DNA of 46,970 bases from JAVBPB01 sp031549965 (GTDB lineage: Bacteria > Bacillota > Clostridia > Lachnospirales > Lachnospiraceae). The stretch spans positions 1 to 46,970 of the forward strand of contig JAVBPB010000008.1 in assembly GCA_031549965.1 (NCBI GenBank), read 5' to 3'. Below the pieces are notes generated by a model. That model saw nothing but the letters and a program-made list of their open reading frames with translations, searched no databases and had not been told where the DNA came from. This document shows positions 33,388 through 41,715 of the stretch, piece after piece (position 1 is the stretch's first letter; every line of letters begins with the position of its first letter). The position numbers and the translations under genes were made by a program.

Positions 33388-33474
33388 TCAAGCTACTGTA
33401 ACCAAGCAAAATGATTGACTATGAATATTTTCTGTGCTATGATAAACATAATAGCTAAGTAAGATAATTTATAT
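33388..33474 (+). repeat. Cassette block B7, right part with promoter
   Basis: Right arm TCAAGCTACTGTAACC, then the best promoter of all blocks: TTGACT (33415-33420), 17-nt spacer, TATGAT (33438-33443), and the UTR CTAAGTAAGATAATTTATAT. It drives the phosphoesterase gene. Confidence 0.85.
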
Positions 33475-33545
33475 ACTGTGCATGATAACATGCTTACCAT
33501 GAGTATTTCAAATATTATATGATTTTATTCAAGGAGTAGATGCTA

Positions 33546-34070
33546 ATGGATATTACTAAGAGAACCATTATGATTTTTCCACAATTTCAAAATATGAGTT
33601 GTATTGATAAGCTTAGAGAAAAATACGACCCATTATTCGACAAGGTGCGTCCCCATGTTACACTGGTATTTCCTTTTGAGAGCAGTTATTCTTCGCATGA
33701 AATAAATGCAATACTGAAAAGAGGGTTGCGAGATATATCAGCCTTTAATGTGACTGTTCAAGGTTTATCAGCTGCTGGCGTATGGTTGTCTTTAGATATT
33801 GTAGAAGGCATACAAGAACTAGCCCAAATCCACAAAACTTTATATGAAAATGAGTTCTCTGATTTTAAGCCATTATGGTTGCATGAATATGTGCCTCATA
33901 TTACGGTTGGGCAGTTTAATACTCACGAAGAATTATTGAAAGTATTTGAACTTGAAGGGAATTTGAGCGAAAGTTTTTCTTGTTTAGTTGACACAATTTC
34001 GGTCGAAATAATAGGCGAAAATGATGAGTCGATTATCGAGTTAGAACATCCGCTTGTGCGAATAGTATAA
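33546..34070 (+). CDS. 2H phosphoesterase / 2'-5' RNA ligase-like protein (cassette gene)
   Basis: 174 residues of the 2H phosphoesterase superfamily. Both catalytic HxT motifs are present: H37-V-T in RPHVTLVFPF and H118-I-T in YVPHITVGQF, placed in the two halves of the fold. Members hydrolyse or make 2'-5' or cyclic phosphate bonds in RNA or small nucleotides; the specific substrate is not known. The start is the ATG at 33546, 9 nt after AAGGAG; the ATG at 33540 is too close. Block B7 supplies the promoter, and downstream segment D4 begins at the stop codon. Confidence 0.88.
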   Translation: MDITKRTIMIFPQFQNMSCIDKLREKYDPLFDKVRPHVTLVFPFESSYSSHEINAILKRGLRDISAFNVTVQGLSAAGVWLSLDIVEGIQELAQIHKTLYENEFSDFKPLWLHEYVPHITVGQFNTHEELLKVFELEGNLSESFSCLVDTISVEIIGENDESIIELEHPLVRIV

Positions 34071-34215
34071 GCATTTTCTTCACGAACATTACTCTATCAT
34101 TAGCTTGTAATTATGTTTATTACCTACATATTGAAAAGGATACCAAAAAATGTGGTATCCTTTTTTTATTTTTGCGAATACTAATCTCATTACAAAACGA
34201 AAGGAGTTGATGCCC
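34070..34215 (+). repeat. Cassette downstream segment D4 with terminator and DUF255 leader
   Basis: AAGCATTTTCTTCACGAACA onward, with a terminator AAGGATACC (34136) / GGTATCCTT (34154) and seven T, then the A/T-rich leader with GAAAGGAG ahead of the DUF255 ATG. Nearly the same as D3. Confidence 0.88.
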
Positions 34216-36219
34216 ATGAATACAACTACAAGTGTACCCAATAGATTGATAAACGAAAAATCACCTTATTTATTGCAACACGCTCATAATCCCGTGGATT
34301 GGTTTCCGTGGTGTGATGAAGCATTTGCGAAAGCAAAAGCAGAAGATAAGCCGATATTTCTTTCTATTGGGTATTCCTGACGTTGGTTATAGTTAGCTTG
34401 TTGTCACTGGTGTCACGTAATGGAAAGAGAATCATTTGAAGACACAGAAGTAGCAAAAATATTAAATGAAAACTTCATAAGCATTAAAGTAGACCGAGAA
34501 GAAAGACCAGACATTGATGCTGTCTACATGAATGTTTGCCAAAATTTCACAGGAAGCGGAGGATGGCCTACATCCATATTTATGGATTACGAAAAAAAGC
34601 CTTTCTATGCGGGCACCTATTTTCCAAAACATTCAACCAGAGGAATGATAGGTTTCATAGAACTTCTAGAAAAAATCTCTTCCCTATACAAAAATAACCG
34701 AAAATATCTAATGAAAATCAGAGATGACATAATAAGAAGCTTAGAAGGTGAGCAAGAAACCATATCATCAGACTTAGACTTTAATGTAATTGAATCATCA
34801 ATTAATATATTTAAAAGACTATTTCATAATAGATTTGGAGGATTTACAAGAGAACCAAAATTTCCAACACCACATCAGTTAATATTTTTACTGTCATATC
34901 ATCAAATCACAAAGGATAAACAGGCTTTAGAAATGGCAGAAACAACATTAAGAGCCATATATCATGGGGGAATCTATGATCACATTGGATTTGGCTTTTG
35001 TAGATATTCAACGGACAATAAATGGTTAGTTCCACATTTTGAAAAGATGCTTTATGATAACGCACAATTAATTATTGCATACAGCATGCTGTATCAGGCT
35101 ACCCAAAACAACGACTATAAAACAATTGTTGAAAATGTAATAACCTTTTTACTAAGAGAAATGAAAAGTGAAGAAGGTGGGTTTTACAGTGCAATAGATG
35201 CAGACTCAGAAAATGAAGAAGGTAAATTTTACCTCTGGACAGTTGAAGAAATAAAAGAAGTAATTGATAACAACTACGAAAGTTTTTGCAGTCTATATGA
35301 TATAACTAAAGAGGGAAACTTTGAAGAAAAAAACATTCCAAATCTGATAAAAAAGGAAATAACTAATGAAAATTGGATTAAAGAATGTATAGAAAAATTA
35401 TATTTGCACAGACAAAAAAGAATTCCTCCATTCTTAGACGATAAAATCATATCCGGCTGGAATGGACTGACAATAGCTGCTCTTTCAATAGCCAGTAAAA
35501 TATTTAACAATCCATCTTATGCAAACCATGCAAAAGAAGCAGCAGACTTCATTTTAGATAAAATGACAGACAATGAAAATATATTGTTCACAAGCTACAG
35601 AGAAAACACTTTATCTAAAAGAGCAACATCTGACAGCTATGCATACGTAATCTGGGGACTATGTGAACTTTATCAATCCTTATTAGACGAAAAATACCTA
35701 ATAAAAGCCAAAGCACTAACCAATTACCTCATTAAAAATTTCTGGGACAATAAAAATGGTGGTCTATTCTTAAATGATATTACAGGAGAAACACTATTCA
35801 TGAGAACAAAAGAAATCTATGATCATGCAGTACCAAGTACTAACTCAATCACAAGCTATAACCTGATAAAATTATCCCACTTACTAACAGACTTCACCTT
35901 AGAAGAAAAAGCAAAAGAAATATTAAAATGCTTTATAAACGATATAAAGAGAAGTCCAATAAATTGCGGTTTCTCATTAATATGTTTATTATATCTAAAA
36001 GAAGACCACAAAGATCTAGTCCTTTACGGAGGCAATAAAGAAAAATTTACCACCTACCTAAAAGAAATAAATCAAAGTTTCAGTCTGTTTCAAACCATAT
36101 CTCTAATACAAAACCATAACCCACAAACAATATTTCCAAATGCAGAAAACTACAAATCAAGTGCTCCAATGGTTCAAATATGCGTGGGAAATAAATGCCA
36201 ACTTCCAATTGAAATATAA
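34216..36219 (+). pseudogene. DUF255 (YyaL-type) thioredoxin-fold gene, interrupted at the CxxC codons
   Basis: The 668-codon frame encodes a Thioredox_DsbH (N-terminal) plus six-hairpin-barrel protein: NRLINEKSPYLLQHAHNPVDW, PIFLSIGYS, CHWCHVMERESFED, GWPTSIFMD, PFYAGTYFP and a long alpha-helical C-terminal part ending GNKCQLPIEI. Instead of GYS-T-CHWC, seven extra codons lie between GYS and the CHWC codons, with TGA (34378) and TAG (34390). The frame is otherwise kept. Translation from ATG 34420 would lack the CxxC motif. The insert is the same arm found in the cassette blocks. Thus the gene is the anchor of the cassette array. Role of the family is unclear. Confidence 0.85.
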
Positions 36220-36414
36220 GCAAAATATAAAGTAAGATATACTAAACTTAAATTAAATACAATAATATATTGGACTTGAACAAAAAATAGTCGGTTATAT
36301 AATTCTATGAATTTGAATACGCTAAATATAATCCCATCTAAAAATGTGTGATTCGAGATAATTAGTGAGGAAAAATTCTGACTTTACAGTAAATAAAAAT
36401 TTTCAAGTGACAAA

Positions 36415-36442
36415 AAAATGAGAGTATTCATTCTCTCATTTT
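36415..36442 (+). terminator. Terminator-like hairpin after DUF255
   Basis: AAAATGAGAG pairs with CTCTCATTTT across 8 nt. The rest of the 36220-36676 gap is very A/T-rich; a TATAAT at about 36637 may serve the next gene, but no clear -35 box is visible. Confidence 0.65.
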
Positions 36443-36676
36443 ACATAAAATAAACAGAGCATATACTAATGTAATTGCAAGTTGATTTCTACACTAGACA
36501 TAAGAATGTAATCCCACAAGAAATGTACAAAATAAAAAACAAGACCCTAGTACATTATTAAAAAATAAGCATAAATTACTATAAAAAATCTATTAATTCA
36601 TAAAAAAATAAGATGATTTTTCAATAATTTTATTGTATAATAGAAAGTAACAAAATAAATTAAAGGGGGAATACAT

Positions 36677-37216
36677 ATGTTAACTGTATTTCAAGTATGT
36701 TTTTTTGTTGGACTTGGCTTAACCCTTATATCTGCAATAGTAGGTCATGTTTTTGAATTCATTGATATCCATGGTATGGATTTTCACATTGATATTCCAG
36801 GAATTGACATGCATCTACCGTTAAGTCCCACAATCTATGTCTTATTTTTAACAGTCTTTGGCGGAATAGGTTGGATATGCACTATAAGTGATAACCCATT
36901 TTCTCAAACCCTAATACTAATAATAGCCATAGCTTCAGGAATAACATCCTCCTACCTACTATTCAAGCTTGTAATAGCCCCCCTAAGAAAGGCTCAAAAC
37001 ACAAGCACGCCAGAAGAATCAGAACTAATAGGTCTCTTAGCCACAGTATCTGAAAAAATCTTTGAAAAAGGATTTGGGGAAATAAGCTACATAATAAACG
37101 GCAACAGCTACACCTCCCCAGCCAAATCTACAAATGGTGAAGAAATCCTACAAGGGTCAGAAGTAGCCATATGCTTCATTGAAGAAAGAATCTTCTACGT
37201 ATCACAATTAAAGTAA
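36677..37216 (+). CDS. NfeD-like membrane protein (YuaF-type)
   Basis: 179 residues. Three membrane segments (about residues 4-27, 52-72 and 78-100) are followed by a small OB-fold domain (LIGLLATVSEKIFEKGFGEI to the VAICFIEERIFYV end). NfeD-like proteins of this short type are encoded with flotillins and act with them in membrane domains; B. subtilis YuaF-FloT is the model. Here flotillin follows in the same direction after a 465-nt gap that contains a long palindrome. AAAGGGGG precedes the ATG. Confidence 0.85.
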   Translation: MLTVFQVCFFVGLGLTLISAIVGHVFEFIDIHGMDFHIDIPGIDMHLPLSPTIYVLFLTVFGGIGWICTISDNPFSQTLILIIAIASGITSSYLLFKLVIAPLRKAQNTSTPEESELIGLLATVSEKIFEKGFGEISYIINGNSYTSPAKSTNGEEILQGSEVAICFIEERIFYVSQLK

Positions 37217-37416
37217 ATTGTAAAATAAGATATTTATTTAACAATCATAAAAGCTAAAGTAAAGAAATTAAAATAATTAAATATCAAAAAATAAAATTCA
37301 AAATTAATATAAAAAGAATAAAATAAAAATCTCAGAAACAAATAAAAATAAAATTAACACCCAAATACAAATAAAAGACCAGATTTTTAAACTATAACAA
37401 CTCGACTAAACTTCAT

Positions 37417-37569
37417 GAATATTCTGGCAAATATTATATTTAAAACTTTTTTATGCCATGGAAAGGAGACCAAGAAAAGTGGAAGGATCTCCTTCCACTT
37501 TTCTGTTTTAAGGGCTCCTTGGAATGTTTGGCATAACAAGTTTTAAATATAATATTCGCCAGAATATTC
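37417..37569. repeat. 153-bp near-perfect palindromic element
   Basis: The 32-nt outer arms, starting GAATATTCTGGCAAATATTA, match each other's complement with one mismatch. TTTATGCCA/TGGCATAA continue inward, and the centre is a perfect 15-bp stem AGAAAAGTGGAAGGA with a 2-nt loop. It codes for nothing. A further partial arm AAAATTCTGGCAAAAAT lies at about 37645. Likely a miniature mobile or REP-like element between the NfeD-like and flotillin genes; it would also act as a strong RNA hairpin. Confidence 0.85.
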
Positions 37570-37681
37570 TACACAGCATAAAGTGGAGCGATCAAAAACT
37601 AAAAGTAACCAAAAAGTAAAGTAGAACGCTCAAAACAAATAATAAAATTCTGGCAAAAATAAAAAAAGGGAGGAACAAAAA

Positions 37682-39154
37682 ATGGAATCACTATTTATAG
37701 CCCTAACCATTCTATTCGTAATAATTCTACTAATTTGCTTAGTAATGACCATGTGGAAAAGAGTCCCACAAGACAAAGCATTAGTAGTAACAGGGCTCAA
37801 AAAGAGAGTAATATCAGGCGGAGGTGGATTTGTAGTTCCACTTTTAGAACGTTCAGACAAAATATCTCTTGAAAACATGAAAATAGAGGTAAAAACTGAC
37901 GGAGCAAGAACCGAGCAAGGCGTTGACATCAGGGCAGATGGTGTTGCCGTAATCAAAGTAAAAAGTGATAAAGACGGCATACTAAATGCAATTGAACAAT
38001 TTAATTCCGGTAGAGAACAACAAACAATAGAAACAATAAAAGACACAGCAAAAGACGTATTAGAAGGCAAACTACGTGAAATTATTTCAAAAATGACGGT
38101 TGAAGAAATCTATAAAGATAGAGAAAAATTTGCATCTCAGGTACAAGAAGTAGCTGCAATGGGACTTTCCAACATGGGCCTTGAGCTAAAAGCATTCACA
38201 ATAAGAGACATTTCTGATAAGAATGGATACTTAGAAGCGTTAGGAAAACCAAGAATAGCAGAAGTTAAAAAGAATGCAGCAATAGCAGAAGCAGAAGCAG
38301 ACAAAGAAACCAGAATAAAGACCTCTGAATCTGAAAGACTGGGAGCAGAAGCTAAGATTTTAGCTGATACTCAGGTAGCAGAAGCCAATAAAGAGAAAGA
38401 ATTAAAAATACAGGCATACAGAGAAGAACAAGAAACTGCAAGAGCTAAAGCTGACTCTGCATATGAAATTGAGAGAAATAAGGTTGCAAAAGAGGTTACT
38501 GAAACAGCCATGCTTGTAGAGATGACTAAAAAAGAAAAAGAAACTCAGATTCAAATGCAGGAAGCACTAAGAAAAGAAAGAGAACTTGAAGCAACAGTAA
38601 ATAAACTGGCAGATGCTGAAAAATATAAGATTCAAAAGCAAACTGATGCAGAAAGATATAAAATAGAAAATCAAGCAGATGCCGAAAAATATAAAATAGA
38701 AAAATTCTCTGATGGTAAAAAATATCAAGAATTAAAAGAAGCAGAAGCAGTAGCTATGGCAATTAAAGTAAAAGCAGAGGCAGAAGCAGAAGCCATAAGA
38801 ATAAAAGGTGAGGCAGAAGCAACTGCAATTCTTGCAAAAGGTAGTGCAGAAGCTGAAACAATGGAGAAAAAAGCAGAAGCCTTCAAACTATATAATGATG
38901 CTGCTGTAACTCAAATGATTATAGAAAAACTACCTGAAATAGCAAAAGCAGTATCCGAACCATTATCAAAAACGGAAAAAATTGTTATTGTGGATAATGG
39001 AAATAATTCAGGAAATGGGGGAGCATCAAAGATTACAGGCTATGTAACAGATATAGTAAGTCAATTACCAGAAACAGTTGAAGCCTTAACTGGCTTTAAT
39101 ATTATGGATGCAATAAAGACAAAACTAAATGATAAAGATAATAAAGAAAACTAA
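37682..39154 (+). CDS. floT: Flotillin (SPFH domain) protein
   Basis: 490 residues. An N-terminal membrane hairpin (residues 4-25) anchors an SPFH/band-7 domain (about 30-200, with KALVVTG, GGGGFVVPLLE and VEEIYKDREKFA). Then comes a long Glu/Ala/Lys-rich coiled coil (about 205-400) with internal repeats of (A)DAEKYKI(E/Q) at about 320-350, and a C-terminal region with SKITGYVTDIVSQLPE. This is the usual FloT plan for membrane microdomains. GGGAGG stands before the ATG, and a strong terminator follows. It pairs functionally with the NfeD-like protein upstream. Confidence 0.94.
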   Translation: MESLFIALTILFVIILLICLVMTMWKRVPQDKALVVTGLKKRVISGGGGFVVPLLERSDKISLENMKIEVKTDGARTEQGVDIRADGVAVIKVKSDKDGILNAIEQFNSGREQQTIETIKDTAKDVLEGKLREIISKMTVEEIYKDREKFASQVQEVAAMGLSNMGLELKAFTIRDISDKNGYLEALGKPRIAEVKKNAAIAEAEADKETRIKTSESERLGAEAKILADTQVAEANKEKELKIQAYREEQETARAKADSAYEIERNKVAKEVTETAMLVEMTKKEKETQIQMQEALRKERELEATVNKLADAEKYKIQKQTDAERYKIENQADAEKYKIEKFSDGKKYQELKEAEAVAMAIKVKAEAEAEAIRIKGEAEATAILAKGSAEAETMEKKAEAFKLYNDAAVTQMIIEKLPEIAKAVSEPLSKTEKIVIVDNGNNSGNGGASKITGYVTDIVSQLPETVEALTGFNIMDAIKTKLNDKDNKEN

Positions 39155-39184
39155 ATATTTATAACTGACTTTATTGATACTTTA

Positions 39185-39228
39185 AAAAAATCCAAGATTG
39201 TGTGACAACACAAAAACTTGGATTTTTT
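39185..39228. terminator. Bidirectional terminator after flotillin
   Basis: A 12-bp stem AAAAAATCCAAG / CTTGGATTTTTT with an inner TTGTGT/ACACAA stem; U-tracts on both strands. Confidence 0.9.
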
Positions 39229-39242
39229 CATATTAATTTATA

Positions 39243-39764
39243 TTAATTGCACATAAAGGCATCAATTCTATCTAAAGATATTCCAAAGTAGGACCAGCCA
39301 AATCTTCTATTCCAACGAAATCCAGCAACAGTTGAGCGACTTACTTGGATTGGAAACATCCAAAATTCGTCCCCCCTATCTGTCCATACATAAGTAAATC
39401 TAAAAAGGCAACCCCGAATAGATGAGGAATCTACTCGAAATACAGAAGCCTGTTTGTTTGGTATAAACGATGGTGGCGGTGATAAAGGCATACCCTGTGG
39501 ATTATGCATTGGAAAAGAAGGTCTTCTTTCAGGCTCTCTATCAGGTCTTCCACCAGGTCTTCTACCGTCAGGTCTTCCACCAGGTCTCCTATCGTCAGGT
39601 CTTCCATCGGGTCTTCTACCATCGGGTCTGCCATCTCTTTGCATAGAAGATACATTGCTATCATAATCGTATGGAAAATATTCATAATATATACTTGGCG
39701 AATCACTTTTCAAATTACTCATATTATTATTAAAATAAACATTCTGATAACTAGAATAGTTCAT
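39243..39764 (-). CDS. Repeat-containing protein of a clostridial family with RPDGR repeats
   Basis: 173 residues. The N-terminus is Tyr/Asn/Ser-rich; residues 43-80 are tandem RPDGR/RPGGR units, strongly basic; a Pro-rich linker follows. The C-terminal 60 residues (RGCLFRFTYVWTDRGDEFW, RSTVAGFRWNRRFGWSYFGI, DRIDAF.C) form a compact aromatic domain that I recognise from unannotated clostridial proteins. No signal peptide is seen, so a spore-coat or RNA-binding role is only a guess. AAGGAGCGG precedes the ATG. The repeat DNA is prone to unit gain or loss. Confidence 0.7.
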   Translation of the reverse strand: MNYSSYQNVYFNNNMSNLKSDSPSIYYEYFPYDYDSNVSSMQRDGRPDGRRPDGRPDDRRPGGRPDGRRPGGRPDREPERRPSFPMHNPQGMPLSPPPSFIPNKQASVFRVDSSSIRGCLFRFTYVWTDRGDEFWMFPIQVSRSTVAGFRWNRRFGWSYFGISLDRIDAFMCN

Positions 39765-39919
39765 AAATACCGCTCCTTGAATTATTTGATTATTCTATTT
39801 ATCTTATGAAATAATTCGATATTTGTGATTAAGGAACTATATATTAAACGTTAATATTAAGATTTTTTAATCAATATAATGCCACTTATTATAGATATTA
39901 CTAACAAGGCTGTAAATAG

Positions 39920-39972
39920 TAACAAAAATAAAAAACCAATATAAAATTCCCCAAAGGAATTTTATATTGGTT
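39920..39972 (-). terminator. Strong terminator downstream of the Big2 gene
   Basis: A 17-bp perfect stem AACCAATATAAAATTCC with a 5-nt loop; on the minus strand it is followed by TTTTTTATTTTTG. Confidence 0.9.
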
Positions 39973-40042
39973 CTATTAATGCTAATATAATATTTTACAT
40001 TAAACATTTAAAATTATTCAGTTTAATGCTTTTATATAGACA

Positions 40043-40702
40043 TTAATTTGAAGTTGTTGTTTCAGGTGTTTCTTTTTCCTCTACGAAAGGTTTTACTACA
40101 ACACTACAAGTGTCAAATTTATCACCTGCCGTAGCAACAATTAAAGCGTTTCCTTCTGAAAGTGCTATAACCCTTCCGGTGCTAGTAACAGTAGCAACAT
40201 TTGGATTAATACTGACATAAGAAACTTCATCAGCCGTATTACTTGGCTTTAAAATAGCTTTAAGAGTTGTTGACTTATCTCCAACCATTAATATTAATTC
40301 AGTTTTATTGAGCTTAACACTAATTGCAGGAGGACCAACAGTAATTTCACATTCAAGAGTTTCAACAATTTTAAAATTCTTCCTAACAGTTACAGTAATA
40401 GTAGCAGTACCAACCTTGTTAGCAGTAATAACACCCTTATTATTAACACTTGCAACATCAGAATTGCTGGATTTAAACTTAGGTGTATATTCCATAGAAT
40501 AGTTAAAAACTTTGAGAGTAAATGTAGCCTCCTTGACAAGAGATTTACTTGTTACATTTAAATATGTTGCTGTTTCATCTTCGTCTGCCGCTTTTACCAC
40601 ACAAATGTTATTGGAAAGATTAAAAGATTGTGGTAAAGAAACAGTGAAAACAAAAGCAAGCATTAATGTAATAATAGCCTTATTAAATATAGATTTCTTC
40701 AT
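40043..40702 (-). CDS. Secreted Big2 (bacterial Ig-like) domain protein
   Basis: 219 residues. The signal peptide is about residues 1-38 (MKKSIFNKA, long hydrophobic core, cleavage near VKAADE). Two Ig-like modules follow: about 45-125 with SNSDVASVNNKGVITANKVG, and 130-205 with INPNVATVTSTGRVIALSEG, both typical Big2 strands. The C-terminus is a short acidic/Thr tail without LPxTG. TTTGGAGG precedes the ATG. Probably an exported or wall-associated protein. The spacing NxxVAxV..xGxVxA is the same as in the Kelch protein at 27634. Confidence 0.85.
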   Translation of the reverse strand: MKKSIFNKAIITLMLAFVFTVSLPQSFNLSNNICVVKAADEDETATYLNVTSKSLVKEATFTLKVFNYSMEYTPKFKSSNSDVASVNNKGVITANKVGTATITVTVRKNFKIVETLECEITVGPPAISVKLNKTELILMVGDKSTTLKAILKPSNTADEVSYVSINPNVATVTSTGRVIALSEGNALIVATAGDKFDTCSVVVKPFVEEKETPETTTSN

Positions 40703-41013
40703 AGCTTATTCCTCCAAACCTAAAGGTAGCCTATGGCATCACTCCTGTTTGCTATTTGTTTATATTCTAATACTAATTTTTGTCAGAATTATGGCAAATT
40801 TTAAATTTTTAATTATATACATTATATGTACATTTAAGAAATATTACTAAAAAAATAATTAAAGCTTGTTAATATATATCAACATAATATATAATATATA
40901 GAATAATATATATTTTGGAACCTTTATATTTACAAAACTGTAGTATTAAATGATGTATAGTTTATTTAATATTAAGTAAACTAAAGACAAGTATAATTTT
41001 GGAGGTGCTTTAA

Positions 41014-41715
41014 ATGCAACATATTTTAATTGCTGATGATAACGAAGATATTATAGATATTTTGTCAAACTATGTAAAAAAAGAAGGTCTTACTCCGATT
41101 GTAGCAGCAGATGGAGAACAGGCACTAAAACTTTTTAATGAATATAATCCTATTGCAGTACTACTTGATGTTATGATGCCAAAGGTAGACGGGTATGATG
41201 TGTGCAAACAAATCAGAAGCAAATCGAATGTACCTGTAATGCTAATTACAGCAAGGGGAGATGAATTTGATAAAATAATGGGACTGGATATCGGAGCAGA
41301 TGACTACATAGTTAAACCTTTTAGTCCAAGTGAAGTAATGGCAAGAATTAGAGCTGTCCTAAGAAGAATAGAAAGAGTAGATGAGGAGAGCAAAAATGAT
41401 AATGAACTTAGAATCGAAAATATGGTAATTAATATAGAAGAATACACATTATTTATTAGCGGAAATAAAATGTCTCTTACCAAAAAAGAAATAGAAACCA
41501 TGTGGACATTAGCCAGTAACCCAAACAAAGTATTTACAAGGGATAATTTATTAGATAGTTTATGGAGCTTTGATTATTTTGGCGACAGCAGAACTGTAGA
41601 TTCACATATAAAAAGACTTAGGGCAAAACTAGATACTGTAGAACACCCTGGTTGGAGCATAAAAACTATTTGGGGAGTTGGCTACAAATTTGAGGTAGCA
41701 GGAAATGATAAATAA
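41014..41715 (+). CDS. OmpR/PhoB family response regulator
   Basis: 233 residues. The receiver domain has the acidic pair D8-D9 in IADDNED, phospho-acceptor D52 in LLDVMMP, T in LITARG and K in IVKPFSP. The C-terminal winged helix (about 135-230) includes LTKKEIETMWTLASNPNKVFTR and RTVDSHIKRLRAKL. GGAGGTG stands before the ATG. The end overlaps the histidine kinase gene by 11 nt, so the two form one unit. Target genes are not evident; Firmicutes pairs of this kind often sense envelope stress or nutrients. Confidence 0.95.
   Translation: MQHILIADDNEDIIDILSNYVKKEGLTPIVAADGEQALKLFNEYNPIAVLLDVMMPKVDGYDVCKQIRSKSNVPVMLITARGDEFDKIMGLDIGADDYIVKPFSPSEVMARIRAVLRRIERVDEESKNDNELRIENMVINIEEYTLFISGNKMSLTKKEIETMWTLASNPNKVFTRDNLLDSLWSFDYFGDSRTVDSHIKRLRAKLDTVEHPGWSIKTIWGVGYKFEVAGNDK

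Noticed and set aside
34378..34380. TGA as a selenocysteine codon in DUF255
   Set aside because: A TAG follows four codons later, the codon is not at the CxxC cysteines, and the sequence is an inserted arm shared with non-coding blocks.
23717..34400. Group II intron or IStron explanation of the repeats
   Set aside because: No reverse transcriptase, no domain V-like hairpin and no intron boundary consensus; the repeats contain promoter and coding pieces instead.
39500..39640. CRISPR-like short repeats
   Set aside because: The units are contiguous without unique spacers and encode a continuous RPDGR tract in the minus-strand gene.
40703..40790. c-di-GMP (GEMM) riboswitch before the Big2 gene
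   Set aside because: A GCAAAC stretch and small stems exist on the minus strand, but the conserved GACGCAAAGCC part and the two-helix layout are missing.
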